Positions 15,174 to 26,203 of a stretch of 64,000 nucleotides of DNA are shown in pieces. The stretch is from ENR-C587 sp942493235. Its GTDB lineage: Bacteria; Bacteroidota; Ignavibacteria; Kapaibacteriales; UBA2268. The notes under the pieces were generated by a model. It ran no database searches. It worked only from the letters and a program-made list of their open reading frames with translations, and was not told where the DNA came from. The position numbers and the translations under genes are program-made. Where the stretch lies: positions 744,001 to 808,000 of the forward strand of contig OW818676.1 in assembly GCA_942493235.1 (NCBI GenBank), given 5' to 3'. Every line of letters begins with the position of its first letter. The stretch's first letter is position 1.

Positions 15174-17366
15174 ATGAAACGTACACTTATAACTTCAGCT
15201 TTGCCGTATTCAAATGGGTACATACATTTGGGACATTGTGCCGGAGCGTACTTGACAGCGGACATATATGCCAGATTTTTAAGAATGAAAGCCGAAGAAG
15301 TTCTCTATGTATGCGGTTCTGATGAGCACGGAGTAGCCATCACTATTGCTGCTGAAAAAGAGAAAGTAACACCGAGAGATATAATCGATAAATATCACTT
15401 TGCCAATAAAGCGGCTTTTGAAAAGTTCGGAATGAGTTTCGATATATATTCTCGTACATCAAATATAAAAAATCACGAAACAGCTAAAGAGTTCTTTAGA
15501 GATTTCTTAAATAAAGGCTTACTTCATGAAAAAGAAGAAAACCAATTCTACGACCCTAAAGCAAATATGTTTCTGCCGGATAGGTACGTAGAGGGGGAAT
15601 GTCCGAATTGTGGTCATGACCATGCTCGCGGAGACCAATGTGATTCCTGCGGTGCATATTATGAGCAGTTGAGTTTGAAAAATCCCAAGAGTTTGGTTTC
15701 GGGCGAGACACCGATAGTTAAAAAAACTACTCATTGGTATTTGCAATTAGACAAATTCCAAACATTTCTGGAGGAATATATAGAGAGCCATAGTGATGAC
15801 TGGAAGGATAATGTACTTCAGCAGGCACGCAGTTGGCTAAAGCAGGGATTAACCGAGAGAGCAATTACTCGCGACCTTGACTGGGGAGTAAAAATCGATG
15901 ATATACCGGAAATTCCCAAAGAGAAATCAGCAGGCAAAGCCTTATACGTGTGGTTTGAAGCCGTATTGGGCTATATCTCGGCAACGAAAGAACTATATGA
16001 CGAATTATCGGCTCAGGGCAAAGCTACTGTTGACGGGTGGGCTAAATGGTGGAAAGCCGAAGACTCGCGATATATTGCTTTCATCGGTAAAGATAATATA
16101 GTGTTCCATACGATTATTTTTCCGGCTATGCTTAGCGCAAGAGCTGACGGGTATAATCTGCCCGAAAATGTACCTGCTAACGAATTTTTGAATCTCGAGG
16201 GACAGAAAATATCAAAATCAAGAAACTGGAGCATAGACCTAAAAGATTTTGAAGATGAATTCCCTGAGGATAATTTAATTTCTGCATTACGTTATACTTT
16301 GGCAATGAATTTTCCCGAAACAAAAGATGCGGATTTCACTTGGAAAGATTTCCAATCCAGAAATAATAATGAGCTATCTGCAATTCTTGGTAATTTTGTC
16401 AATCGCTCTATGCAATTTTTGTTCAAGAATTTTGAAGGCAAGGTGCCTCAATTGAGCGGAAAACATATTTCGTTTTTAGATGAGGCAAATAAATTATATG
16501 CAGACTTAGAGAAAGGTACCGAAATATCTGCTGAATATACATCTCTGAATCAAAACGATATTATTATGTTGAAGGCACTTCATACGGGATTAAAAGAAGT
16601 AACAGCTAATTATCTGAAATACAGATTTCGCGATGCAATTAGCGAATCAATGTCTATCGCTCGTGCTGCTAATAAATATTTCAATGACGAAGAGCCATGG
16701 AAATCAATCAAGACCGAACCAAAGTGCACTGCCAAGACCTTATTCTTATGTATTCAGATTACCAAAGCATTGGCAGTAGTGTTTGCTCCGCTAATGCCAT
16801 TTATGAGTAAGAGAATATACGAAATGCTCAATGAACCAGTGATTCTGGGGCAGGCAAATTATGGATTTAAAAGTGAAGTTAATTACTGGGCTAAAGCTAT
16901 CGAATTATCAATCGAAAGTGGCAGGCAACTCAACCAGCCGGCTTTGTTATTCACCAGAGTCGAAGATGAAACCGTAGAAGCACAAGTAGCAAAGCTCGGT
17001 GCCAAAAAAGAAGCAAACAAAGAGAAGCCTACTTTTGAGCTGATAGAATATAATGACTTTGCAAAAGTAAAATTCATGACCGCTAAAGTACTAACTTGCG
17101 AGAAAGTTAAAAAATCGAAAAAATTATTGAAACTAACCGTTGATTTAGGTTTTGAGCAGAGGCAGATAGTCGCCGGAATTGCCGAACACTATACACCGGA
17201 AGAATTAATTGATAAATCAGTGGTAATAGTTGCTAATTTAAAACCGGCAAAACTGATGGGAATTGAATCTCAGGGGATGATACTTGCCGCAACTGATGCC
17301 GAAGGCAGACTGTCGGTAATTACACCTGCAAAATGTGAAATATTAGCGGGTAGCGAAATTAGATAA
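15174..17366 (+). CDS. metG: Methionyl-tRNA synthetase with C-terminal tRNA-binding domain
   Basis: This 730-residue enzyme charges tRNA-Met. The class I catalytic core has the HIGH-type motif YIHLGH (about residue 16), a zinc-binding knuckle CPNCGHDHARGDQCDSC (about 143), and the KMSKS-type motif KISKSRNWS (about 345). The anticodon-binding helical domain follows (about 390-560). Residues about 625-730 form an EMAP/Trbp111-type OB fold (FMTAKVLTCEKVKKSKKLLK and GFEQRQIVAGIAEHYTPEEL), which binds tRNA and dimerises the enzyme. Length and domain order are those of long bacterial MetRS. It is a single-gene unit with its own promoter and terminator. Confidence 0.97.
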   Translation: MKRTLITSALPYSNGYIHLGHCAGAYLTADIYARFLRMKAEEVLYVCGSDEHGVAITIAAEKEKVTPRDIIDKYHFANKAAFEKFGMSFDIYSRTSNIKNHETAKEFFRDFLNKGLLHEKEENQFYDPKANMFLPDRYVEGECPNCGHDHARGDQCDSCGAYYEQLSLKNPKSLVSGETPIVKKTTHWYLQLDKFQTFLEEYIESHSDDWKDNVLQQARSWLKQGLTERAITRDLDWGVKIDDIPEIPKEKSAGKALYVWFEAVLGYISATKELYDELSAQGKATVDGWAKWWKAEDSRYIAFIGKDNIVFHTIIFPAMLSARADGYNLPENVPANEFLNLEGQKISKSRNWSIDLKDFEDEFPEDNLISALRYTLAMNFPETKDADFTWKDFQSRNNNELSAILGNFVNRSMQFLFKNFEGKVPQLSGKHISFLDEANKLYADLEKGTEISAEYTSLNQNDIIMLKALHTGLKEVTANYLKYRFRDAISESMSIARAANKYFNDEEPWKSIKTEPKCTAKTLFLCIQITKALAVVFAPLMPFMSKRIYEMLNEPVILGQANYGFKSEVNYWAKAIELSIESGRQLNQPALLFTRVEDETVEAQVAKLGAKKEANKEKPTFELIEYNDFAKVKFMTAKVLTCEKVKKSKKLLKLTVDLGFEQRQIVAGIAEHYTPEELIDKSVVIVANLKPAKLMGIESQGMILAATDAEGRLSVITPAKCEILAGSEIR

Positions 17367-17386
17367 TGTTTATTATTGTTATTTTT

Positions 17387-17424
17387 GAACAGCTCCTTTC
17401 GTATAGATTGGAGCTGTTCTATTT
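17387..17424 (+). terminator. Intrinsic terminator of metG
   Basis: GAACAGCTCC (17387-17396) pairs perfectly with GGAGCTGTTC (17410-17419), followed by TATTT. It lies 21 nt after the metG stop codon. Confidence 0.85.
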
Positions 17425-17627
17425 ATGGGGTCAAATCAGAACCTACCGATAGAGCCAATTCTCTAAATCTATTTATATAGAGCACTAAAGAATATAAAAT
17501 AATTGCCGATATTGAACTTAGAAAAGCAGCAAATGGAAGTTTGGAATGAAAAAAAAGGGAAATTAAGGTTTGCATTTTAATTTGAAATGCACAATCTTGT
17601 TTTTTTTATTCTGTAAAAAAAAATTAG

Positions 17628-17642
17628 TGGCACAATCATTGA
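17628..17642 (+). promoter_or_regulatory. Candidate sigma-54-type promoter
   Basis: TGGCAC (17628-17633) is followed after 5 nt by TTGA (17639-17642), close to the sigma-54 pattern TGGCAC-N5-TTGC with one mismatch in the -12 box. It lies about 620 nt upstream of the 2585-residue gene on the same strand. No enhancer-binding activator is encoded in the window, so this is only a candidate. Confidence 0.3.
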
Positions 17643-18014
17643 AAACATACTTGTACTGAAGCGAAATTCAGATTTTTTGGGGTAATTATGGAGAATATTA
17701 TGCAGGTTCTGCATTTCGAGGCTAATAGTAACAGCATTTAAAAAAAATAATATGCCGGAAAAAAAATAATAGGTCAGAAATTAAAGTTTGGGCGGTTATT
17801 TCCGATAATTGAACATTGTATAATATAAATTTTATTTGAAATAGGTGTAATTAGTAAAAAAATGGGCAAGAAATGCTCAAAAAAGTAAGAATAAATGATT
17901 TTAATAATAAGTAAGAATAGATAGAATTTGACAAAATATATTACAAAATATAATAAAAATATAAAAAAAATACCCAACGGATGGGTTTATTTTCCTAACA
18001 ATTATGGAGGATTT

Positions 18015-18074
18015 ATGATACAGAGAGAGCCTAAACCCGCTAATCGCTCACCGGGCAAATCTGCCGGAAGTTAA
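18015..18074 (+). CDS. Possible 19-residue leader ORF
   Basis: A 19-codon frame (MIQREPKPANRSPGKSAGS) starts at an ATG preceded by TATGGAGG, the best Shine-Dalgarno sequence in this 840-bp gap. A small hairpin (ACCCA-n5-TGGGT, 17972-17986) followed by a T-rich stretch precedes it. It is basic and Pro/Ser-rich with no known family. It could be a leader peptide upstream of the giant secreted protein or a relic; coding is not proven. The rest of 17425-18260 is A/T-rich, with a GGTGAAT simple repeat near 18118, and holds no other supported gene. Confidence 0.25.
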   Translation: MIQREPKPANRSPGKSAGS

Positions 18075-18260
18075 GATTGAGATATTTATATCTGATGATG
18101 GATACTGCTTTGAAAAATGGTGAATGGTGAATGGTGATGTTAAGATAGTATCTTACTAACCCCCAGCCCCCAAGAAAAGCAGACGCGTAAGGAAACGAAC
18201 TTTAAGAAAAAATTGAAAATCAATTTAATTATATTTATAAACTTTTAAAAGGTTTTAGTT

Positions 18261-21200
18261 ATGAAAAAGAAAAACCGATTGCTAAGATTTGCCTTTATTA
18301 TGGCTTTCTTAGTTTCATTTGGGCTCGGGCATGATGCTTGGGCGGCGGTATATACTTGGAATGGTTCTGGGAGTGCATTGTGGGCTACCCCTGCTAACTG
18401 GACTCCCGCTGCACCAGTTGGTGGACCAGCTGCCGGCGATGATGTCATTATTGTTTTGGCAGGTACTCAGATTACAGCAATTCCTGCAAGCACAACAATA
18501 AGTAGCTTGACAATGACAAGTGGTGGGGTAACTATTACTCCTGCTGGTGCATTGACAATTACAGGTGATTTAACCATATCGGCTGACGTTTTAGCTATGG
18601 CAGGAAATGCATTATCTGTTGGTGGTACAACAACTATTGCTGCCGGAGCTAGTTTAACATCTACCGGTGGTGTAAAGACATTTACCGATTTAGTAGATAA
18701 TTCTGGAACACTAACGTTAACTGGCTCAACGGCAACGATGGGTGCAGGTTTAACTAATACATTAGGTACTACTACGGTAGGAACAAGTTTAGCTATTACA
18801 GGTGATTTAATTGTAACCGCCGGTTCCGTTGTAACAGCTGGCAATATTTTATCTGTTACCGGTACAACAACTATTGCTGCCGGAGCTAGTTTAACATCTA
18901 CCGGTGGTGTAAAGACATTCACCGGAGAAGTCAGTTTAACAGCGACTTCAACTTTGGATTTGACTGGAACAACAGCTTCTGTTACCACTTCATCTTCAGG
19001 ATTAAATTTATTAACAACAGGTGCTAATGTTAACCTTACTTTAACAGGTTCATCTTCAGTAATATTACCAGCAACTGTTACAGCATTAAACAAGCTTGTT
19101 ATCGAAAAAACAGGTGTTGCAACAGTAACAGCTCCGGGTGCTGCTTGTGCCGTTGATTCTGCAATGGTAAATTCAGGTAAATTGATATTAAATAATGCTT
19201 TAGCTAATATATTAACTGCTAATGACTATTTATATATTGCTAATGATGCAACTTTAGAAGCTGGTGCTGCTAATTCCGCATTAGTAATCGGTAACGTATT
19301 TTCATCAGGTGCAAGTGCAATTTTTACGACTAATGCTGGTTTAGCATTAACTCTTGGAAGTGCTGCAACGGTTACTTCTGATTTTACATTGCCAAGTACA
19401 ATGACTGATTTATACAGATTAACAATTAATAGAGCAACTACATCATCTGTTACTCTTGGTACAGACTCGTTAAATATAGCTGACAATTATGTAATTACAT
19501 CAGGTAAATTAATTGTCGGATTAAACAGTTTAAGATTGGGAGGTGCTACTACTGCTTCAAGTATAGCCGCATCCGGTACTTTAGACATTTCTGGTAGTCA
19601 AATATATTATAATGGAGCTTTCCACCCGACAGTTTTGGGAACAATTACTACAAATAGCTCAACCAGTATGACATACAATACTAGTCAAGCAGGTGCTTTG
19701 ACATTTCCTACAGGGATTACTAATTTAAATAATTTAACAGTTAATACTACAGCCGCTCAGACTTTTACTAATGGAGCAAATCTAACATTAGCTGGAGCAC
19801 TGACCATTACTAGTGGTACTTATGTCCCAGGTGCTTTTACATTAACTGTAAACGGTGCATTTACAATGTCATCAGCAAATGCTGTATTAACTGAAGATGG
19901 TGCCGAAATTATATTAAATGGTCCTATCAGCATAGGACATGCTGCAAATTTAGCATTAAGTACAAATACTTGTGATTTAACAATTGGTGGGACTGGTTCT
20001 ATTTCAATGGTACCTGTATTTTCAAATACAGTTTTAGGTACATTGACAATGAACAGACCCGGTGCTGTATTCCCATACACAGCTACTGGTGCTGCTACTA
20101 TAGACAATCTAACTATAACTAACGGTACTGTTTCGTTACCAAGTGCTCAAACTTATGAAGTAACCGGTAATACTGTTGTATCTTCAGGTGGTATATTAGA
20201 CCGAAATAATCAAACACAAGAGTTGACATTTACCGGTTCAATATCTGGTCCTGGAACAATAAATATTGAAACTGCAGATGTTGTGTTCGATGGTAATTAT
20301 AATTTTACCGGCGAATTAATTACAGATGCTTCTACTGATATAGAATTTGCTACTGCTGGTACTGATGTTTTATTACAAGCAAGTGCTGCATTAGTTGACG
20401 ATTTGATATTTACAAGAACTGCAACTTTAACATTATCAGGTAATATTACTATTGACAATAGCGTAACTCTGACTGACGGTACAATAGTAACCGGTGCAAA
20501 TACCATTGATATAAGCACAGCCGGTGCTGCTTTTGCTCCTGCTTCCGGTACAATCAATGCTAATAATGGTACATTGATTTTCAGAGGTGCAAATGGAGTC
20601 ACATTTACTAATATTACTTTAGTGGCTAACAATGCTACTAATATTGAATTATTAATGAATGGTGCTGTCGTAATGCCAGCTGTTGGTCAATTACCTGAAT
20701 TAAATAATTTGATTATAAATCCGGGTGCTGCTCAAAACATTACTTTATTAGAAAGCTTAATAGCGAATGGTAATGTTGAAATTGGAGATAATGGAACGTT
20801 ACTAACAGCAGGCTACACTTTAACAGTGTATGGTACATTTTCTAATTCCGGTACATTTACAGAAGCCGCAGGTACAAACTTAATATTATACGGTGCATAT
20901 ACCGGTGATGGTACTTGGACAACACCTAACCTTACTAATTTATTTGTATATGGTACAGGTGACCAATTAAGTATTCCTGCCGGTGTTACCGCATTAAATA
21001 CAATTACTGTAAATAGAGCTAATGGTGCAAGAATAAACATTGCTACTACAATTGGTGCAGGCGTTGCAGGTAATGCAATTACTTTAACAAACGGTGATTT
21101 AGACTTAAACGGAAATGATATTACTTTAGGTGCCGCTACTGCCAGATTAAGTGAAAATCCTGTAGGCGGTTCTACTATAACAAATACAGGCTCAGATGGA

Positions 21201-24200
21201 GCATATATAATTACTGATGCTGCTAGTACCCAAGCTCAAAATATTGCTAGTGGTATTGGTCTGACTGCTATTGCAGGTAATGACGCTGCCTTTCAGGTTG
21301 CTCGTTATCCAAAAGCAAGAACAGTTGCCGGGGTTAATACTTCAGTTGCAAGATATTATAATTTAGTGGATGCTGGTGTTGGTCCATTAACAGAGGTAGA
21401 ATTTAAATATGACAATACTGAATTAGGAACAAATTCTGCCGGAAGTTTAAAACTATATTATGTAACAGCAACAGATAATTTCTTAAATTTGAGTGACATA
21501 GATTCTTCTACAGTTACTTCAAATACACCGGGCGATGCTTATGGCAAGGTAAAAGGTACATCATTCTCTGCAAATATTGCAGCTAATATGTTCTTTGCTT
21601 TAGCATCAGCATCAGGTTCAACAGGCGTAGTAAGAATATTCAACAACACAAGTGGCAACGGCAAATGGGAAACAGCTTCGAACTGGAATCCATCAGGCGT
21701 ACCAACTATTAATGATGATGTTGCTATCGGACCTTATTCGGTAACAATTGGCGGAAATGGTATTACTTACTATTGTAAGAGCATTTCATTAGAGAGCCCT
21801 TCATCATCATTACAGCCTTACTCCGCAGTATCTTCCGGTGATACTGTTAATTTGATTGTAATGGGTAACATTAATATTAATTTCGTTGGTGCAAATATCG
21901 ACGGAGCTAATAATTATGGTCGTATTAACTTCCAAGTAGGTGACGGCGTTACTCCTGTAACTTGCGATATTACTCCTTCTCAAGATTATTCTCCTTTAGC
22001 AGGTGGTAACGGATTCAGTACATATAATTTAACAATTAATAATGCGGCAGTTTCTCAAACTACTGCTCACAAAATCCGTGTATCTAAGAATTTGTCTGTA
22101 GAAGGTACAAGTGTGTTTAGCCAAGTTGCCGGTGGTACATTAGTAATGTACGGTGGTAGCGGAACTCAAACAATATCGGTTGCTTCTATAGCATCTTTAG
22201 ATTTACAAAATTTAGAATTAGAAAACAATGCTAATGTTTCAACTACATCTAACTTCATTGTTAGAGAGAACATTAAAATTGACGGACCAAGTGATATGTT
22301 TACTGCTACCGGCGGAGCAATTAGTTTCCAAAATGCCTCTCCGGTTGATGGATGGAATGTATTCCCCGGTGGTATATTAAAATTATGGAATGTAGATTTT
22401 ATCGGTGTTGATGCTTATACTCCAAATGGAGATGCACAGATACAAGGTGATTTTACATTTTCTAATACAGCAGGCACATTGATTCCTGATGATGGAACAA
22501 TTACATTCTCCGGTGCAAACCAAAAGAATTTAATTAATACTGCAGATCCTGCTAATCTACAATTTTACAATTTAGCAGTAGCTCCCGGAGCTTCGGTAGC
22601 AACATCTTCAAGTTTCAGTATTAATGGTGATATAGACGTTCAAACTAACGCAAGCTTAGTAGCTGATAACGGAACAATTACATTTCCTGGACAAGCTCCT
22701 ACGCCAAGCTTAATTAAAAATGCTTCAGATCATACTTTAGTATTTAATAATTTAGCAATAGCAGACCAAGTATTAACTTCGGACAATTGGAAAATAGTTG
22801 GTAATTTAGCTGTAACAGGTACTTTAACTGCTGATAAGGGTACAATAACATTTGATAATGATGTTGTAAAAACAATTAGCGGTGCCGGTACTATAAACTT
22901 TTATAAATTATCAATAGCTGACCAATCAATAATCACAACAGCAGTTGGTTTTAATATTGAAAATAACACTACTAATCCAAATGGAGCAGGTATTGAAGTT
23001 TTGGGTACCGGTAGCTTCTCTGCATCTGCAGGAACTGTTACTTTTACAACAGCTTCAGACCCTGGAGTAGGTTATACAAAAACAATTTCAAAATCAACAA
23101 GTGGTACATTGAAATTTTACCAATTAGCAATCGCTACATCAGTAAATAATGCTGTAACTACTGCTTCTGACTTTGAAATTATAGGTACTGCAAATGCTTT
23201 TGTAAATAATAACGCCGGTTTAGGTGGAATATTTACAGCAACAGCAGGCACTATAACATTTAGCGGTACTGGAGCTGTTATTGCATCAGCTTTAGCAAAT
23301 GCTACTGCATTTAATAATTTATTAGTTAATAATATTACCTTGACTTTAGCTGAGGATGATTTTATTAATATTATAGGTAATTTAACTGTTAACGGTGCAA
23401 GTGGTATATTTACTACTAATAACACAACACCAGCCGGTTTAATTAAATTTAACGGTTCGGTACAGCAAAATATTAATGGTACATCTACACAAGCTGTACC
23501 TGTAATAATTACAAGAATGGAAATAAATAAAACATCCGGAGCTACATCTGATAAATCAGTTGTATTAGGTTTGGATTTTACATTATTTAATGATGCTGCT
23601 TCATTACTTCAATTAAACTCTGGTTACTTAAACTTAGGTAGCAAGAAATTGACCAATGGTTTAGGTGATATTATTTATAGTCACTTAGGTGCTATAAACG
23701 GTGCAACAGGTACATTCTATAATGTAGCTATTCAAGACGCTAATGTATTATTCAGAGACGAACTGTTTACAGTTGATAATGAACCAACATTATATAATTT
23801 AACTGAAGCAGCACAAATAGTATTAGATGGTGATTTAACTATCAATGGCACATTAGCATTAAACGGTGGTGCAAGTGATATGGCAATCGGTACAAATACA
23901 TTAACTCAATTAGGTAATTTAACCAGAACTACCGGCACATTTGCTACCGCATCCGGTAATTTACTTTTAGCAGGTACTGGCTCAACTACAGCATTATCTA
24001 ATAATTTCTTTGGTGCCGGTACAAATTGTGATATAAATCTTGAAATTGCTCGTGCCGAAGTATTATCCGGTAATTTGGATATTAATTCCCCAAAAGCATT
24101 AACAATTAATACAGGTATTAATAATTTCGATTTAAGTATTTACAAGCTTACTACTCTAGTTAATTCAACAATAAATAGAGTATCCGGTTCAATCAATGCA

Positions 24201-26018
24201 GGAACAAACTCAATGGTTGATTTTGGTACCGGTGTAACTACTATTCCAAGTAATTTATTTGTAAATAACACTTGTTTTAATGTTAATTTCACAGGTGGTA
24301 CAGGTAGAACTTTAGCTGGTGATTTAAGAGTAGAAGGTACTATGGCCGGAACATTGCAAAATATAACAACAGGCGATAATATATTGACTTATGGTCCTTC
24401 CGCTGTATTGCCTGCATTTACAAATGCTGCACACGTAATAGGAAATTTAAGAAGAACAGTATCAGCAACTGCTACTCGTTTTGATATAGGTAGCGGGACA
24501 GTAACTACATACAGACCGGTAGAGTTAAACTTTGCAACAGCCGGTAATACTCAAGAAATCACAGTATTAGCTAAAAATCAAGAGCCTACTTATGGTAGAG
24601 CTGGATGTCCTGACAATGCGGTTGATTTGTTATATACATTTACTCCTGTAGGAACAAATGCCTTGGATTCAATGAAAGTTAAATTCCAGTGGACTCCTAC
24701 ATTAGAAGGTGATGGAATTGCTGCTACAATTATTAATGGTTCATTCCCTGCAAAATGGGAAAATAATGCATGGACAGATTATAGAAGTGAATTAATGCCA
24801 TTTGCTTCATCTAATCCAAGAGTATTAACAATGAGTAATTTCCCTGTTGCTAATCCTGCTGCATTAAAAGGCGAATGGGCTATTTTTAATGCAACTGAAG
24901 ACACAGATGTTGCCAAAGATAAAGCAATTTCAAAAACATCAAATAAAGTGGTAATTACTAATATTGAACCAAGTCCTGTACTGTTGAACAAACCGTTCAA
25001 AGTAACAGTACAATTACAAGATCAGTATGGACAACCCATTACAGTAACTGCTCCATTTTATGTATCAGTTAATGAAGAAGTAGGTACAGGAACACAAGAC
25101 TTAACCGGAGTAATTACAGCTGGTAATTCAATGGTAGAACTAAATGGATTATATACTGCTGCTGAAGCTAACAAACAACTAAGAGCCGATACAACTGGTT
25201 CAAGTGAAAATTGGCAATCACAAGTAAGTGAATCATTTAATGTATTGTCAGCTTTGCCAGGTATTCAAGCAAGCAATATATTATTATCAAACATTACTAA
25301 TACAACTGCTACAATAAATTGGACTATTGGTGCTGGTAGTGCTGGTACTATTATAGTTCTTAAAGCCGATACATTATTAATAGAAGGACAAGAGTTCCCT
25401 GTAAGTGGGACTTCATACTCTGCTAATGATTTATTTGGTGCCGGTTCTCCATTAGGAGATGCAGTTGTAGTAAATAATGCTAGTTCAGCTGCTCCATTTA
25501 CAGTAAAAGGCTTATCACCGAATACAAAATATTATGTATATGCATTTGCTTATAATGGCACAAACGGAACAGAAAATTACAGAATAAGTGTAGCTGCTAA
25601 TAATCCAAAGATATTGAACACAACCGGTTCAATTGACGATGATGCTGCTTTAGGATCAAATGATACAAGAGTAAATTCAAAGACAATCGGAACTAATACA
25701 CCTGTAACAGGTACTTTAGCATCTTCAACAGATGAAGATTGGTTCAACTTCTCGGTAACTAATGCAACTCCGAATGTAAGAACACAATTATACGGCTTAA
25801 CAAATAATTATAACATAGAAGTATATGATGCAAGTGGTAGAAGAATTCGTAGAGGTATTCGTACAGCTACAGGTACTGAAAGCCCGGTAGTAAATGACTT
25901 ACCGGCAGGCACATATACAGTAAGAATTTATTCAGCGGACGGTTCATATAGTACTACAAATACATACACATTAAAAGTTGGTACTAAATCAAGTGAAATA
26001 TTCAGTGTAACTCCATAA
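18261..26018 (+). CDS. Giant secreted beta-rich surface protein (2585 aa) with FN3 and PPC domains
   Basis: A signal peptide (about 1-29, ending DAWAA) leads into a very long, Thr/Ala/Gly/Asn-rich region of repeated short strands (motifs such as LTITGDLTI, NLTVNG, GTITF), as in beta-helical adhesins. Two W-rich entry modules, ATPANWTPAAP (about 35) and KWETASNWNPSGVPTINDD (about 1135), each open a beta-helix block. A fibronectin type III-like domain (about 2333-2452) and a PPC-type domain (about 2463-2577, TSSTDEDWFNFSV-like ending) close the protein. I see no T9SS type A motif at the C-terminus (it ends EIFSVTP), so its export route is unclear. A role in adhesion or matrix is inferred from architecture only. 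The next gene encodes a second giant exported protein. Confidence 0.8.
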   Translation: MKKKNRLLRFAFIMAFLVSFGLGHDAWAAVYTWNGSGSALWATPANWTPAAPVGGPAAGDDVIIVLAGTQITAIPASTTISSLTMTSGGVTITPAGALTITGDLTISADVLAMAGNALSVGGTTTIAAGASLTSTGGVKTFTDLVDNSGTLTLTGSTATMGAGLTNTLGTTTVGTSLAITGDLIVTAGSVVTAGNILSVTGTTTIAAGASLTSTGGVKTFTGEVSLTATSTLDLTGTTASVTTSSSGLNLLTTGANVNLTLTGSSSVILPATVTALNKLVIEKTGVATVTAPGAACAVDSAMVNSGKLILNNALANILTANDYLYIANDATLEAGAANSALVIGNVFSSGASAIFTTNAGLALTLGSAATVTSDFTLPSTMTDLYRLTINRATTSSVTLGTDSLNIADNYVITSGKLIVGLNSLRLGGATTASSIAASGTLDISGSQIYYNGAFHPTVLGTITTNSSTSMTYNTSQAGALTFPTGITNLNNLTVNTTAAQTFTNGANLTLAGALTITSGTYVPGAFTLTVNGAFTMSSANAVLTEDGAEIILNGPISIGHAANLALSTNTCDLTIGGTGSISMVPVFSNTVLGTLTMNRPGAVFPYTATGAATIDNLTITNGTVSLPSAQTYEVTGNTVVSSGGILDRNNQTQELTFTGSISGPGTINIETADVVFDGNYNFTGELITDASTDIEFATAGTDVLLQASAALVDDLIFTRTATLTLSGNITIDNSVTLTDGTIVTGANTIDISTAGAAFAPASGTINANNGTLIFRGANGVTFTNITLVANNATNIELLMNGAVVMPAVGQLPELNNLIINPGAAQNITLLESLIANGNVEIGDNGTLLTAGYTLTVYGTFSNSGTFTEAAGTNLILYGAYTGDGTWTTPNLTNLFVYGTGDQLSIPAGVTALNTITVNRANGARINIATTIGAGVAGNAITLTNGDLDLNGNDITLGAATARLSENPVGGSTITNTGSDGAYIITDAASTQAQNIASGIGLTAIAGNDAAFQVARYPKARTVAGVNTSVARYYNLVDAGVGPLTEVEFKYDNTELGTNSAGSLKLYYVTATDNFLNLSDIDSSTVTSNTPGDAYGKVKGTSFSANIAANMFFALASASGSTGVVRIFNNTSGNGKWETASNWNPSGVPTINDDVAIGPYSVTIGGNGITYYCKSISLESPSSSLQPYSAVSSGDTVNLIVMGNININFVGANIDGANNYGRINFQVGDGVTPVTCDITPSQDYSPLAGGNGFSTYNLTINNAAVSQTTAHKIRVSKNLSVEGTSVFSQVAGGTLVMYGGSGTQTISVASIASLDLQNLELENNANVSTTSNFIVRENIKIDGPSDMFTATGGAISFQNASPVDGWNVFPGGILKLWNVDFIGVDAYTPNGDAQIQGDFTFSNTAGTLIPDDGTITFSGANQKNLINTADPANLQFYNLAVAPGASVATSSSFSINGDIDVQTNASLVADNGTITFPGQAPTPSLIKNASDHTLVFNNLAIADQVLTSDNWKIVGNLAVTGTLTADKGTITFDNDVVKTISGAGTINFYKLSIADQSIITTAVGFNIENNTTNPNGAGIEVLGTGSFSASAGTVTFTTASDPGVGYTKTISKSTSGTLKFYQLAIATSVNNAVTTASDFEIIGTANAFVNNNAGLGGIFTATAGTITFSGTGAVIASALANATAFNNLLVNNITLTLAEDDFINIIGNLTVNGASGIFTTNNTTPAGLIKFNGSVQQNINGTSTQAVPVIITRMEINKTSGATSDKSVVLGLDFTLFNDAASLLQLNSGYLNLGSKKLTNGLGDIIYSHLGAINGATGTFYNVAIQDANVLFRDELFTVDNEPTLYNLTEAAQIVLDGDLTINGTLALNGGASDMAIGTNTLTQLGNLTRTTGTFATASGNLLLAGTGSTTALSNNFFGAGTNCDINLEIARAEVLSGNLDINSPKALTINTGINNFDLSIYKLTTLVNSTINRVSGSINAGTNSMVDFGTGVTTIPSNLFVNNTCFNVNFTGGTGRTLAGDLRVEGTMAGTLQNITTGDNILTYGPSAVLPAFTNAAHVIGNLRRTVSATATRFDIGSGTVTTYRPVELNFATAGNTQEITVLAKNQEPTYGRAGCPDNAVDLLYTFTPVGTNALDSMKVKFQWTPTLEGDGIAATIINGSFPAKWENNAWTDYRSELMPFASSNPRVLTMSNFPVANPAALKGEWAIFNATEDTDVAKDKAISKTSNKVVITNIEPSPVLLNKPFKVTVQLQDQYGQPITVTAPFYVSVNEEVGTGTQDLTGVITAGNSMVELNGLYTAAEANKQLRADTTGSSENWQSQVSESFNVLSALPGIQASNILLSNITNTTATINWTIGAGSAGTIIVLKADTLLIEGQEFPVSGTSYSANDLFGAGSPLGDAVVVNNASSAAPFTVKGLSPNTKYYVYAFAYNGTNGTENYRISVAANNPKILNTTGSIDDDAALGSNDTRVNSKTIGTNTPVTGTLASSTDEDWFNFSVTNATPNVRTQLYGLTNNYNIEVYDASGRRIRRGIRTATGTESPVVNDLPAGTYTVRIYSADGSYSTTNTYTLKVGTKSSEIFSVTP
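18624..18923 (+). repeat. Internal 63-bp direct repeat, in frame
   Basis: A block of about 63 bp (18624-18686) recurs nearly identically at 18861-18923, 237 bp (79 codons) apart, so it keeps frame. Both encode TTIAAGASLTSTGGVKTFT. It marks a recent duplication of one beta-helix module at the N-terminal end of the giant protein. Confidence 0.85.
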
Positions 26019-26203
26019 TTGGTTACGGGATTCGGGTAACGGGTGCTTTCTCTCAAAGTGCCCGCCAACCGAAATAATTCGGCAAATAAATTTAAGAATT
26101 GACTAAAATGTTCGATAATAGAATAAGTGCCGGATACCCGAAAAATAAAAACCGGTGGAATATAATTGAAAAGTATTTTAAAAAAAATAAAAAGGACGAA
26201 ATT

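Noticed and set aside
18467..23425. Several antisense open frames of 70-208 codons inside the giant gene
   Set aside because: They follow from the biased, repetitive Thr/Ala/Gly/Val codons of the sense gene. They are low-complexity, lack ribosome-binding sites and match no family.
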